Under the pieces are notes generated by a model. The model saw only the letters and a program-made list of their open reading frames with translations, searched no databases and was not told the DNA's origin. Shown here piece after piece: positions 27,301-36,900 of a stretch of DNA of 64,000 nucleotides; positions within the stretch are counted from its first letter, which is position 1; each line of letters begins with the position of its first letter. Made by a program: the position numbers and the translations under genes. This DNA comes from Ilex aquifolium (lineage: Eukaryota; Streptophyta; Magnoliopsida; Aquifoliales; Aquifoliaceae). The DNA lies in assembly GCA_951799425.1 (NCBI GenBank), contig OX637395.1, forward strand, positions 40,601,173 to 40,665,172, in the 5' to 3' direction.

Positions 27301-30049
27301 ACTGTGGGAACGGCTGCTCTCTCTATTCATATTTGTGGCAGCAACTTTCCTATTTGAAGAACCCTATGAAAAAAAATCAAGGGTTTACACAGGCACTTTG
27401 TTATTCATATCAAATTAGTTCAAGTATGCATGCTCACTTGCGTGGAATAAGAGTGAAATAAAAGTAAGACAAATCCACATTGAACTGCTATAAGGACAAA
27501 TGACTGGTCACCTGACTTAGAAGCTTAAGAATGTCTCCAACAGTCTGGACTTCAAATTCTGAGAGATTTTCAACGTACACACCCTTCTTAATATCCTCTC
27601 GCAGCTACAAATAGAAAATATACATAAGAAAACAATAATATATTAAGTTATCCCAGTGCTCATAAACTTAAGAAAGAGCTAAACTTACTAGCAAATTTGT
27701 GGACGAAGGATCAAGGAGATCAGTAATTTGTTCGTTGTAAATTTCTAAGAAAGAACATTTGCAATTGTATTTTAATCTCTCGTCCCTTCGGATTTCCTCT
27801 TCCTGCATGTGGAGAAATATGACGGAAGCATGTTGTCACTGCAACTAAGATGCTAATGTCCAAAATAAAGATGGTCTTGATATAGCAAGGATGCAAAAGT
27901 TACCGCTCTGATTCTTGCAAACAAGAACTCAAATATACGTGGTGTCATTCCACGATTTGGACTGGGCTTAACTTCTAACTCTTCAATCTCACCAAGCATT
28001 GTAAAAGTCTTCCCGCTGCCCGTCTACATAATCAAACTCATCCACGTTAAAATAAAAAAAAAACGATTTGGACGGAAATCAGGAAATGGAAATCGAAAAG
28101 AAAAGGAGCCAGAGTGGATGATGATAAACAACCAACATACATTGACAACCTTTTGAGATGGCTCATCTTAGTTGAGTTTATGGACCACCGCCAAACCAAA
28201 AGCCCAAATAACTATGGTTCTGCCCGTAAATAGGTGATATCCACAAAAACATGAGACAATGCGATGGAATTGTGTGAAGATGGTCATAAACTGAATATTT
28301 TTACTTGGGCAACTCGAATAAAGTACCGGAACTTTTACAAGTAAAATGACTAGAAGCAACCCTTGAAGGAAGGACACCAATATCCTATAGTCCTGCATAC
28401 TCGTACTTGAAACACATAAGAGACTTTGAGGCAGGGAGGAGGAAATCCAAGCCACCCTAGTTTCCATCACATTTTTACGTGAGTTAGCTTATGCAAGATA
28501 ATTTATTTTATACAAGTCAAGACTATTTTCGTGTGGTGTGTCTCGCATGCACAGAAAACCATGTAAGTCATAAAGCCGATATCATCAAATATTTCCTTCT
28601 CTAGCAAAACCAGGTTAAAAGTTAAAACATGTATAACATGAATTTATACTCAAGTTTCAATCAAGAATGCATATATGACTGAATTTTGTCCAGTTTAGCA
28701 CCAAAACATGAGTGGATTTATGGTATGTAGGTTTGCATACTTGCTTGTAGGTTTATATGATTCTGATTAACAATAATTTCCAATTGTTCATGAAATACCT
28801 GCCCATATGTTTAATACAATTCTGACTAACAAGAATTTTTCAAACCAAGTAATTACATAATGTAGAGGTTTGACCCATTGTTCATGAATACCTGCCCATA
28901 GGCAAACATACAGCTATTGTATCCAGACAAGCAATTCTCCACCATGGGCAGACCAACCATCCTAAAAAGTGTTTCCTGTAAAATTCATGAAGTTAAGCAT
29001 TTTACAGAAATAGATAAGAATCTCTCAATTAAATGAAATGTTACTTCGTTTCTCACAAGACCTGATCTACAGTTTCACATGCTACATGATCATATGTAAA
29101 TCGAGTTTCAGGTTGCCCAATCCAGGTGATGCATTGTGCACTCTCCTGCTTCAAGCACCTATTGTAACCATAGGTACTCCTCTCCGTGTTATTTAGGGGG
29201 CGGACGCGTATCAAAACCTGTATAAATTTGACAACCACCAACTTAAGCTCCAATTGTATAAATAAAAAGTAAAAAAAAAAAAAACCAATTCAGGTTATAC
29301 CTCAATAATGATAAAACTTTAACATGAAGTTCTGCAAAACAGAATTGGGCACCAAAGAAGGAGCTTACTTGTACGCTGTGCTCCATCCAGAATGATGGAT
29401 CTTCTTTGAGTTCAAAATGGGGCACATCAACTGTGTTAACTACAGTCGACGAATTACCCAAAATTGGGACCCCTTTAGACAATGCAACAAAGTTGGCCAT
29501 ACGAGCACCTCCATTGACAGGAGGTCTAGAACCACTGGTCAAACAAAATCCTGGATTCGGAGGCTTGGATACACTCTTAGTTGGTGTGCTCTGTGTGGAA
29601 TTGCACTCTGAATAACTTGAATTAGCTCTCCCCACTGTCCTAGTTGATCGAGGAGTAAAACCCCCATTCACAAACTTTCCATCGTCACGAAATTCCATGG
29701 AATTTGAGCTTGATTCATTCTTCTGAGCCCACCCAAATCGATTCTTCCCTGAAACTCCTTGCTTTTCCGGGGTACGGAAAACTGGCATTCCTGATTCGGA
29801 ATACCTTCCTTTTGACTTAGTGGGTGTTGTATCTATTTTTGTACTTTTTTCACCCACATCATGTCCTACACTAGATTTAAAACCCTGAATTGGTTCTTGA
29901 ATTGTGCTTAACGGAGGCCTCGAAGACTCGATGCTGGTCTGAGTACCCAATGAATCCCTAGGATTTTCAACTACAGGTACATTCTCAATTTCTTCCGTAT
30001 TTTGATTCTTACCGGAATTTCTCCGCAAGAATTTGAAGTCCCTCAACAT
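10651..30049 (-). CDS. POK2: Kinesin-12, phragmoplast-orienting kinesin (POK2/KIN-12D-like), complete, 37 coding exons
   Basis: This is a plus-end microtubule motor which, in the POK family, marks and guides the cell-division plane. Coding exons: 30049-29369, 29217-29062, 28975-28892, 28023-27904, 27802-27689, 27604-27512, 27363-27203, ~27112-27038, 26950-26863, 26775-26717, 26622-26559, 26459-26394, 26318-26130, 25569-25465, 25355-25120, 25001-24932, 24841-24773, 24670-24626, 24533-24454, 24339-24261, 20495-18783, 18653-18192, 17931-15181, 15084-14977, 14893-14772, 14680-14593, 14447-14373, 14231-13989, 13903-13805, 13564-13490, 13409-13351, 13261-13150, 13022-12912, 12461-12291, 12204-12139, 12009-11890, 10788-10651. 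All phases fit, giving about 3,048 aa. The N-terminus [13 protein letters not shown] and the DEIENVP-like segment (here EIENVPV) are typical of this clade. The motor spans ~228-590: P-loop GQTGSGKT (306-313, split by an intron), switch [10 protein letters not shown] and switch II DLAGSE. A coiled coil fills ~620-2990. One intron is GC-AG (see 12911). Which KIN-12C/D/E paralogue it is remains less certain than the family. Confidence 0.93.
10907..11790. mobile_element. Mutator-type MITE (~884 bp) in the last kinesin intron
   Basis: The two ends form an imperfect inverted repeat of about 100 bp. The left arm includes GAGGTTTGCCACT, AAAGTTCAAACA and CTGCCGTTCA. The right arm, reverse-complemented, includes CAGGTTTGCCATT, AAAGTTCAAACA and CTGCCGTTCA. 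Flanks are ATTTACTCC (10898-10906) and ATTTACTTC (11791-11799), a 9-bp target duplication with one mismatch, as for Mutator-like elements. The interior is a GT/GGT-rich stretch with no transposase. It sits between coding exons 36 and 37 and does not touch splice sites. Confidence 0.75.
12488..12963. repeat. Tandem duplication (236 + 240 bp) cutting a kinesin exon
   Basis: Bases 12488-12723 and 12724-12963 are near-identical direct copies starting GAGCTTTAGTG and ending GCTGGCCGGAT. The second copy holds the 3' half of the coding exon 13022-12912 plus its donor. The first copy repeats that exon end ([13 protein letters not shown] region, minus strand) with a 9-bp loss and lies in the following intron as an exon fragment without its own acceptor. 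Conservation suggests a recent event. Confidence 0.9.
12904..12911 (-). other. Non-canonical GC splice donor (GC-AG intron) in the kinesin
   Basis: Reading phase and family alignment require the exon to end ...HAKIK (AAG) at 12912, and the intron then begins GCAAGATG rather than GT. The acceptor is ACAG/GAGGAAAAT at 12462/12461 and the exons join in frame as KIK-EENNLLK. AG/GCAAG is the consensus for the minor GC-AG class. No in-frame GT donor lies nearby that keeps the conserved residues. Confidence 0.8.
20939..21270. repeat. Two-copy tandem duplication, 166-bp unit
   Basis: Bases 20939-21104 and 21105-21270 are nearly identical, both running from TAATGTGCATGCAAGTG to GTAAGTGCATCAC. They differ mainly in the length of the internal A run. 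The second copy abuts a poly(C)-poly(A) tract. Confidence 0.92.
21275..21320. repeat. Poly(C)22-poly(A)24 tract
   Basis: An uninterrupted run of about 22 C is followed directly by about 24 A. Length is unreliable in any assembly. On the kinesin coding strand it is T then G. Confidence 0.85.
22048..23521. mobile_element. PIF/Harbinger-like non-autonomous element
   Basis: The ends are inverted: left GGAGTCGTTTGGATG, right reverse-complement GGGATCGTTTGGTTG. They are flanked by TGA on both sides (22045-22047 and 23522-23524), fitting the 3-bp duplications of PIF/Harbinger elements. The interior is AT-rich, contains a second inserted element (22706-23325) and a poly(C) run at 22942-22959, and encodes no transposase. 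Confidence 0.65.
22706..23325. mobile_element. hAT-like non-autonomous element nested in the Harbinger element
   Basis: The left end GGGATGGCAGTGGACGGG and right end CCCGTCCCGCCCCGG are G- and C-rich opposites. Flanks TCCTGGTA (22698-22705) and TCCTGGTG (23326-23333) form an 8-bp duplication with one mismatch, as in hAT elements. GGGATGGCA... ends of this kind recur across plant genomes. It has no coding content. Confidence 0.6.
23828..24149. repeat. Two-copy tandem duplication, 166-bp period
   Basis: A ~156-bp sequence starting GGGGAGATTACGGCTAG and ending TTATTATGTGTTATG occurs at 23828-23983 and again at 23994-24149, with one or two differences. It lies at the 3' end of the LTR-like segment. 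Confidence 0.92.
26062..26100. repeat. (GGA)n-poly(G)26 tract in a kinesin intron
   Basis: A few GGA units run into about 26 consecutive G (C on the transcribed sense strand). The tract starts 30 bp downstream of the donor of the exon ending ...RVSSKQ (26130). It could form a G-quadruplex or i-motif. The exact length is doubtful. Confidence 0.85.
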
Positions 30050-30050
30050 T

Positions 30051-30158
30051 CTGGGATACAATAGTATGAGAATTGGAAAGTTCAACAATAATTAATAAAA
30101 AAAACAGTGGATGCTATGAATTTGGAAACTGATGATAAAGCTGTGTTGGAGTACTTAC
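30051..30158 (-). other. Probable intron in the kinesin 5' UTR
   Basis: On the minus strand CTTTCAG/GTAAGT at about 30159/30158 is a strong donor. TATCCCAG at about 30051 is a matching acceptor that leaves a single base before the ATG at 30049-30047. An in-frame ATG at 30088 would lie inside this intron and add 13 hydrophobic residues atypical of the family, so the start at 30049 is preferred. Confidence 0.65.
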
Positions 30159-30305
30159 CTGAAAGAGGATGTGAGAAAGAGAATTCGAAACTGGAGAACC
30201 CCTGAAATTGCTTCGTTGTCAGAAGAAAGAGAGGTGATTCTAATCTTTTAGCTGCTTCTTTCTAGGGTTCTAACTCAATGACAATGGATCTTGATTCAAC
30301 CGAAC

Positions 30306-30310
<5 letters not shown>

Positions 30311-30384
<74 letters not shown>
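30311..30384. repeat. (CT)37 microsatellite upstream of the kinesin
   Basis: This is an uninterrupted CT run of about 74 bp (GA on the kinesin coding strand), 260-335 bp upstream of the start codon, in the leader or core promoter. It is expected to be length-polymorphic. The Arg/Glu reading frame across it is not a gene. Confidence 0.95.
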
Positions 30385-30389
<5 letters not shown>

Positions 30390-32578
30390 ACGGTACACAA
30401 TTTCTTGGTTTGGGTTTCTAAACTCTGAGCACTGAGGAGTTTTAGAAACGGACGGCTGAGGTTTCATCTAGATTTGAAATTGGACGGCCTAGACATCACC
30501 GCGGGTTTGGATTTTGAATTTTCACATGGGTTGGTTTGAAAAAAACTAAAAAAAGGAAAGGGCAAATATAAAGTACAATAAAGACAATGGTAACGGCTCT
30601 ATTGTAATAAATGTCATTGAGTCTTGGACCTCACTCTTCAAACGTGTGTTTGTGGAACAGTGGAAGTCATGATAGTTTTTTTTTTTCTTTTTCTCTTTTG
30701 GTCAAAATATAAAAAAAGTGATTATACTTCCATTTATAATTTTTCAAATAAGTTCTAATTTCGTAAAGAAAAATACTATGTAACTTAAATTTACAACCTA
30801 AATTTGTATTTCAAATGAAGAGAGATCATTGGATGAGTGGATCCCATCAATTTTTTTAAATGGAACCACTGATTCAATGGTCCCCCTTTATTTGAGATGC
30901 AAATTTGGGTTACATAACATTGTTCTTTCGTAAAAGACTATCTAATTGACTTGATACAAGTGATTTTACGAGTAATTACATAAATTTTGAGTTTATTTAG
31001 TAATTGTATGTTTAGAAATACACATAATCTGAATAATATTTGACACATAATATTCAACAGTAATCTCCAAACCTAATCAATCTCTGATATATCATTAATT
31101 ACATACAAATTATCGTGATTAGAATTCAACTATTTGATGGAGTAAGACCCTCTTCATATATATATTTGGATTAATTATATAAAAAAAAAAAAAACGCCCT
31201 ATAATTAGGATAAAAAAACATACCACCTCCATATATTTTACACTTTTGCACCAAATCTTAGTCAACTCGTTACTAAAATGTAAAATTTATAGTTTTCGTC
31301 AAATTTAACAATGCATATATAACAACACATTATCACTAAGACAATGTTTGCTTGAATATAAAATTTTAATAATGGATACTTGATACTTAAACTGATTTTT
31401 AACCGTTCTGCTCATTTTATTCAGATGTCTTTAACTCATCTAATAAAAATATAATTGACTAAAATTCTCATATTGAATGTATATGAGGCCCAAAATTGTA
31501 ATTATGGGTTATTAGGGAATTATTATATTGAATGTAGTCCACTAACCATCTAAAGGAGCAAATGGATTATGTTAGAAAATACGAAATTATGTTTTAAATA
31601 TTAAATGATACTCAAAAGCAAACTTATAGTTATTTTTTTAAGTAAATTTTAATGGCACCCTCAAATATTTGTATTTGTTCTGTTGCCACACCCCTCACAT
31701 CAGTAATTCTCCGACATTTCAATAGTGTAACAACCAACACTTATGCTATTGAAAGAAAATAATACTAATAATTTAATATTTTTTTAAATATTATTATTAT
31801 AACTGTTAGATATTAAATAAACTAATGTCGTTCACATATTAATTTAGTATTACAATAAAATTAACCTCAAAGCCAATAATTGTTGTAATAATTTTTATTT
31901 TTAGTTTATAAAAAGAACATATATGATAAAAGTGTGATAGATTAAGTCTAAATAGTATTTTTCTTATCGAAACGGCCCTTGCTTTTCTTCCTTGAATGTC
32001 AAATGGGAAATTTCTTTCTTTTTATTTCTCCATTTTAAGGATAAGGTCTCTGCAAGTTTTCAATAATAAAGTCATATTCACAGTTTGAAGCCAGTCCACA
32101 TTTTTCAAAAATGATAATAGCCATAAGTCGCTACTTGTCAATCTTGTACACCCTGTTGTCAATCATTTTATTTTTCTTATAATGATTAGGGGTGTTTGGA
32201 CCAGCCGGTTTATAAGTATTTTTTTTTTTTTTGATTCAATCAAATGCAAACTATTCATGTCGAAACTAGAGTATTCATAAGAGATAAATCTCTTATGACT
32301 TGACTTCAAAGGATTGTCAAAATTTGAACTCAAGATATCTGAAGTTACAGTTCATCTTTGTTATCACTTCAGTTATTCTTCATTGCCTATTGCCAATCTT
32401 CAACACGTGCAGGACTTCAGATACTAAGAGAGGGAGAATTCTATTGTATTGGAAAAAAATTTCAATATCATACTGTCATTTTAAAATTTGTTAGTTTATT
32501 TTATAACTAGTTATTTTCCAGAAGGCACAAATTAAAAAAAAAATGATCAACAATAAATAAATTTATATTTACACCCAA
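30385..32578. other. AT-rich intergenic DNA
   Basis: This is non-coding, strongly AT-rich sequence between the kinesin promoter and the GGT-rich satellite. I see T/A tracts and short phrases resembling decayed MITEs, but no element with definable ends, no RNA gene and no open frame with coding character. Confidence 0.6.
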
Positions 32579-33556
32579 AATCATATTACAAAGATAGAGA
32601 AGAGATAAATAAATTTAAGTACCGATTGTAGTGGAGGGCGAGCGGTGGTAATGGTAGTAGGAGACGATGATAATTGTGGTGGGTGACAACGACCATTACT
32701 GATGGTGGCAGTCATAGGTGGCAAACGGTGATAGTGGTGATGGGGTAAGGGTGGTGGTGATAGGGGTGATGGTGGGATAGTGACGGTGGTGGTAAGGTGG
32801 CGGTAGCGGTGATGATGGTAAGGGTGATGGTGGTAGTGGTAATAAATATAAGAATAAGATGACGATGATGGTGGTAGTGGTAATAAATATAAGAATAAGA
32901 TGACGATGATAGTGGATAATGACGGTTGGGGTGGTGGCGGCGGTGGTGGTAGTGGTGATGGTCGTGGGGGTGGTGGTGGGCTAGTGAGGATGATGGTGGT
33001 AGAGATAGTGATGGGACAGTGACGGTGGTGGTAGGGTGGCGACAACAGTGATTGTGATTGTGATGATGATGGTGGGGGTGGTGGTAGTGGGTATGATGGT
33101 GGTGGGACGGTGGTGGTAGTAGAGTAACGATAGTGGTGGAGCGATGGTGGTGGTAGAGTGACGGTAGTGGTGGGGCGGTGGAGATGGAGGTGGTGATGGT
33201 GGAAGGATGGCGACAACGGTGGTGGTGGGGCAATGAGTGGGGTGGTGATGGTGGGGTGGCGACAGTGGTGGCGGCGGTAACGACAGTGGTGGTGGTTGTT
33301 ATAGCAGAGATGGTGGTGGTGATTGTGGGATAGTAGCGGTGGTGATGGTACTGATAGGGCGGTGGTAGTTGTGGTGGTGTTAGTGTTGGTGATGGCGGGG
33401 TGGTGGCGGTGGTAGTGGGACCGTTTTAAACACCATTTTAAAAAAAAAAAAAAAATACTTATGAGAAGTTATAAGTTTTAGAAGTACTTTTAAAAAATTT
33501 CTCCAAACACATCTTTAGAGCCTTATTTTTCTTATTAAATTTGAGGTGTTAATATT
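32579..33556. repeat. GGT-rich satellite within a dispersed repeat (arm 1)
   Basis: About 800 bp (32629-33420) of imperfect GGT/GAT/GGC trinucleotides is bounded by unique arms. The left arm includes AGATAAATAAATTTAAGTACCG. The right arm includes TTAGAAGTACTTTTAAAAAA and CTCCAAACACA. Both arms recur around a shorter GGT core at 58727-59072, so the unit is a dispersed element with an expandable core. The right arm is interrupted at 33557 by the LTR retrotransposon and resumes at 36901. Histidine/proline-rich frames on the minus strand are translations of the repeat. Confidence 0.8.
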
Positions 33557-34146
33557 TGATGGGCCAAGCCCAAATGACCTAATTTATGTGAAAAGGCCCA
33601 AAACCACACTGAAGCCCAGTTGCAATTAAAGACTCAAACTTATGAAGACTCAGGCCCAATAAGACTCAGTCCCAATAAGACTCAAGCTCAATTAAGTGCA
33701 CCATGGAGCTGTCTCTGCTTAGCTACAAAGATCCAGAGAGCACCCTTACCTTCTCTACCACCTTGGAAGCAGTCAACTTGGACCGAGTCTTGTGGGGAGC
33801 TCCTCAACGGCCACACCCGTTGAGGAGAATCTGCAAGTTCCACCAGGATAGCCAGATATTTACCACTTAATAGCTCCACTCTGTTGGAGAATGACTATAA
33901 AATATAAGCCCCACCAACACTTGGGGGGCATCACCTTCTACAGAGCATTAAACTCCTCTTCCTCTCCAATCTGTAACACTCTGTTCACCGGAATCAATAA
34001 AATACCGGCAACTCTCTGCCATTCCAAAGTGGACGTAGGTCGAATTGACCGAACCAGTATAAATCTCGTCTCTCTCTACTCTAATTATTACTTTATTTCC
34101 AACTTACTTGACTAGTGATGTGCAAAGTCGAATTTGTGCATCATCA
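33557..34146 (+). repeat. 5' LTR of the Gag-only retrotransposon
   Basis: It is 590 bp, beginning TGATGGGCC and ending GTGCATCATCA. It carries a TATA-like CTATAAAATA at about 33895-33904 and an AATAAA at about 33996-34001, consistent with U3, R and U5 order on the plus strand. It contains 16 bp absent from the 3' LTR, a partial copy of the CCCAATAAGACTCA phrase. Confidence 0.93.
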
Positions 34147-34149
34147 GTT

Positions 34150-34167
34150 TGGCGCCGTCTGTGGGAA
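34150..34167 (+). other. Putative primer-binding site
   Basis: TGGCGCCGTCTGTGGGAA begins three bases after the 5' LTR. It opens with TGG, the complement of a tRNA CCA end, and the TGGCGCC start is common in plant Ty3-type elements. I did not assign the tRNA. Confidence 0.7.
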
Positions 34168-34209
34168 TCGACAAAATTCTCATTTTTAAACATTTCATTT
34201 ACTGAACCA

Positions 34210-35463
34210 ATGACAATCACTACCAGGTCCATGAACCAACATGAAGACAATCCTACACGAGAGGAGGAGGTTGCTCCTCCAGTTACCAACCCTGTCCCGA
34301 ACGCTCCAGCACCAAATTCTCAGCAGATGTTGGAGACCATGCAGCAGCTGATGGCCCAAAACCAGCAGATACTGCAACTCATGCTCACTGGACAAGGAGG
34401 AGCACAACCTGGTGGAGCACAGCTCGGAGGACCTCAAGGAGCTCCACATCCTGAGGGCCAAGGAGCTCTGCACCCTGCTGCTCTACACCCTGCCGCTCCA
34501 CACCTAGGCGACCCTGCAGGGCTGGGCGCCCCCTTTGGAGTCCCCCTGGGCGCCCCACACAGGGGAGCCCATCACGAGGGATTTCCACCTCCTCCTCCTG
34601 CTTCACACGGTGGAAACCCTCATCTCCAAGAAGATGAAGGCGAGAATCAAAGTATGGAACATGGGAGTCACTTCCATGTTCATTCCAGAGGAGCCCCCAA
34701 TCATTGGAATGAGAAAATCAAAGAAGTACAAAATCAGCTAGGTGACGTCTTCAATGCCATGAAGGCGCAAGGACCTGAGATTGTGGACTATCTTGTGAGG
34801 CGAACTGACATGCCTTTCAAGCCGGACGTGGCGAACTACCCCCTCCCTCAAAAATTTAAAATGTCATCCGTGGAGACCTTTGATGGTACGAAGGATCCAC
34901 TGGACCATCTGAAAACTTACAAGACCTTGATGCAGCTGCACAACGTCCCTGACGAAATCATGTGCAGGGCGTTCTCAACCACCTTGAAGGGATCAGCGCG
35001 ACAATGGTTCGCCAAACTCACCCCGGCCTCCATAGGCTCCTTCGCCGAATTGAGCAGATCTTTTGTGACACAGTTCATTGGTGGACGCTGCCAGCAGAAA
35101 CCTGTCACCCATCTGCTCAGCATAAAGCAGGACCAAGATGAGAGCCTGAGAAGCTACCTAACTCGTTTTAACGAGGGGGTTTTTCAGGTCGAAGAACCTG
35201 ATGAAAAAGTCAGCATGACCGCCTTCCTGGGAGGCCTCCGATCATCGAGCTTCATTTTCTCCATGATGAAACGCCCATCAAAGAGCATGCCAGAACTATT
35301 GGAAAAAGCTCAAAAATATATAAATGCTGAGGAAATCAACAGGTCTAGGCGAGATGAATTATCTCGCGGATCGCCAAAAGCCAAACCTGCCTCTGCACTG
35401 TTCTCAAGCAGGCAGCCTATCTCCAGCTTAGCGGCTCTCTCGCGGGTCGCCAAAAAAGCTTAA
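34210..35463 (+). CDS. Gag-like protein of the LTR retrotransposon (417 aa)
   Basis: The frame opens upstream, but the ATG at 34210 (MTITTRSMNQ) is the first after the primer-binding site. An N-terminal Gln/Pro/Gly/His-rich region (~20-170) is followed by the plant retrotransposon Gag domain (~215-390): FDGTKDPLDHLKTY, GSARQWFAKL, SFAELSRSFVTQF and a DESLRSYLTRF block. This order is diagnostic of Ty3-type Gag. No CCHC zinc knuckle is seen. The frame stops at 35461-35463 inside the first minisatellite (SRQP-type repeats). The same frame is open again at 35476-35664 and 35698-36186, so the original product may have been longer with repetitive tails. There is no pol, and expression is unproven. 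Confidence 0.8.
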   Translation: MTITTRSMNQHEDNPTREEEVAPPVTNPVPNAPAPNSQQMLETMQQLMAQNQQILQLMLTGQGGAQPGGAQLGGPQGAPHPEGQGALHPAALHPAAPHLGDPAGLGAPFGVPLGAPHRGAHHEGFPPPPPASHGGNPHLQEDEGENQSMEHGSHFHVHSRGAPNHWNEKIKEVQNQLGDVFNAMKAQGPEIVDYLVRRTDMPFKPDVANYPLPQKFKMSSVETFDGTKDPLDHLKTYKTLMQLHNVPDEIMCRAFSTTLKGSARQWFAKLTPASIGSFAELSRSFVTQFIGGRCQQKPVTHLLSIKQDQDESLRSYLTRFNEGVFQVEEPDEKVSMTAFLGGLRSSSFIFSMMKRPSKSMPELLEKAQKYINAEEINRSRRDELSRGSPKAKPASALFSSRQPISSLAALSRVAKKA

Positions 35464-35590
35464 CATATCTCTGCTATGCTCTTAAGCAGGCAGCCTACTT
35501 CTGCACTGCTCTCAAGCAGGCAGCCTACCTCTGCACTGCTCTCAAGCAGGCAGCCCACCTACCTCTGCACTGTTCTCAAACAGGCAGCCT
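35388..35590 (+). repeat. ~30-bp minisatellite at the end of the Gag frame
   Basis: Imperfect units of about 30 bp containing CTCAAGCAGGCAGCC and CTCTGCACTG recur around 35395-35425, 35485-35580 and 35575-35600. In the Gag frame they read as SRQPTSALL-like peptides. One variant carries the TAA that ends the 417-aa frame. Confidence 0.75.
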
Positions 35591-35792
35591 ATACCTCAAG
35601 CTTAAGGACTCTCTCATGGGTCGTCAAAAGCTCGGTCTTAAAAGGCAGGATATTGAAACTCAGGTAGTCTGCAACCCGAGAGACTACATTAGATTGAATG
35701 TCAACAATCGGGGCCTCTCCATTGGCACCCAACCTGAGTAGCCTAAACCTTATAGCACTCCTCGGGCGCCCAAACACCTCTCAGGCGCCCAG

Positions 35793-36165
35793 CCGCCTCT
35801 GCTGCACGCCCAAGGCGCCGCCTCCGCTGCACGCCCAAGGGGCCGCCCCGCCTCGGCTGCACGCCCAAGGGGCTGCTCCGCCTCGGCTGCACGCCCAAGG
35901 GGCTGCTCCGCCTCGGCTGCACGCCCAAGGGGCTGCTCCGCCTCGGCTGCACGCCCAACGGGCTGCTCCGCCTCCGCTGCACGCCCAACGGGCTGTTGCG
36001 CCTCCGCTGCACGCCCAAGGGGCTGCTCCGCCTCCGCTGCACGCCCAAGGGGCTGCTCCGCCTCCGCTGCAAGCCCAAGGGGCTGCTCCGCCTCCGCTGC
36101 ACGACCAAGGGGCTGCTCCGCCTCCGCTGCACGCCCACGGGGCTGCTCCGCATTCCCTGCACGCC
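35793..36165 (+). repeat. 30-bp GC-rich minisatellite, ~12 units, encoding HAQGAAPPRL-type decapeptides
   Basis: From 35821 the period is exactly 30 bp (unit starts at 35821, 35851, 35881 ... 36121), with one shorter unit before. Each unit contains CTGCACGCCCAAGGGGCTGC with a few base changes. Because 30 is divisible by three and the unit lacks stops, several frames on both strands stay open. In the Gag frame (35698-36189) it reads as (HAQGAAPPRL)n. The block is far more GC-rich than its surroundings. Confidence 0.9.
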
Positions 36166-36313
36166 CACTTGGGTTGGAGATCTTGTTAAAACTGCCCAAA
36201 AGCAAAAATACATCGTGTAAGGGAAGAGTCATCTAGCAAAGGAAGTATCCACCACCTAAAACTCAAGATGTAAACTAATGCCCTCTTTTCCAAGTTTCCT
36301 TGAACACAGGGAC

Positions 36314-36326
36314 ATTGGGGGGCAAA
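36314..36326 (+). other. Polypurine tract before the 3' LTR
   Basis: The G-rich run TTGGGGGGCAAA directly precedes the TG of the 3' LTR, where the plus-strand primer of an LTR retrotransposon is expected. It contains one C and is a modest match. Confidence 0.7.
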
Positions 36327-36900
36327 TGATGGGCCAAGCCCAAATGACCTAATTTATGTGAAAAGGCCCACAACCATACTGAAGCCCAGTTGCAATTAAA
36401 GACTCAAACTTATGAAGACTCAGGCCCAATAAGACTCAAGCTCAATTAAGTGCACCATGGAGCTGCCTCTGCTTAGCTACAAAGATCCAGAGAGCACCCT
36501 TACCTTTTCTACCACCTTGGAAGCAGTCAACTTGAACCGAGTCTTGTGGGGAGCTCCTCAACGGCCACACCCGTTGAGGAGAATCTGCAAGTTCCACCAG
36601 GATAGCCAGATATTTACCACTTAATAGCTCCACTCTGTTGGAGAATGACTATAAAATGTAAGCCCCACCAACACTTGGGGGGCATCACCTTCTACAGAGC
36701 ATTAAACTCCTCTTCCTCTCCAATCTGTAACACTCCGTTCACCGGAATCAATAAAATACCGGCAACTCTCTGCCATTCCAAAGTGGACGTAGGTCGAATT
36801 GACCGAACCACTATAAATCTCGTCTCTCTCTACTCTAATTATTACTTTATTTCCAACTTACTTGACTAGTGATGTGCAAAGTCGAATTTGTGCATCATCA
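36327..36900 (+). repeat. 3' LTR of the Gag-only retrotransposon
   Basis: It is 574 bp and identical to the 5' LTR except for about 8 substitutions and the 16-bp indel, by eye. It ends GTGCATCATCA, followed by the ATATT target duplicate. Confidence 0.93.

Larger units (their letters stand above)
33557..36900 (+). mobile_element. Gag-only LTR retrotransposon (TR-GAG type), complete, 3,344 bp
   Basis: Two direct LTRs (33557-34146 and 36327-36900) enclose a 2.18-kb interior. The interior has a primer-binding-type site, one Gag-like frame, two minisatellites and a purine-rich tract before the 3' LTR. The element is flanked by ATATT on both sides (33552-33556 and 36901-36905), the 5-bp duplication expected of LTR elements. 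No protease, reverse transcriptase, RNase H or integrase motif is present, so it must depend on proteins from an autonomous relative. Gag-only elements of this architecture have been described in plants as TR-GAG. The Gag resembles the Ty3 (Metaviridae-like) type. Hand comparison of the LTRs gives about 8 substitutions plus one 16-bp indel, so the insertion is young. Confidence 0.9.

Noticed and set aside
30050-30088. Kinesin start 13 codons upstream (MLNFPILILLYPR)
   Set aside because: It lies in a predicted 5' UTR intron next to an acceptor site, and the added residues are unlike the family N-terminus.
30270-30467. Minus-strand frame with (RE)n
   Set aside because: It is the (CT)37 microsatellite read in frame.
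32581-33233. Two overlapping minus-strand frames of 173-211 codons rich in His, Pro, Ser and Thr
   Set aside because: They are translations of the GGT/GAT satellite in two frames. No start context, domain or codon structure is present, and the same pattern recurs at 58727-58964.
34108-34209. Upstream extension of the Gag frame starting inside the 5' LTR
   Set aside because: It would begin before the primer-binding site and within LTR sequence. The first ATG after that site, at 34210, is more likely.
35793-36165. Regular 30-bp array resembling CRISPR repeats
   Set aside because: Units are contiguous with no spacers, encode an in-phase peptide, and lie in a plant LTR element. This is a minisatellite.
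35743-36232. Minus-strand Arg/Ala/Gly/Glu-rich frames across the 30-bp minisatellite
   Set aside because: A stop-free 30-bp unit keeps several frames open automatically. Only the plus-strand frame is in register with Gag.
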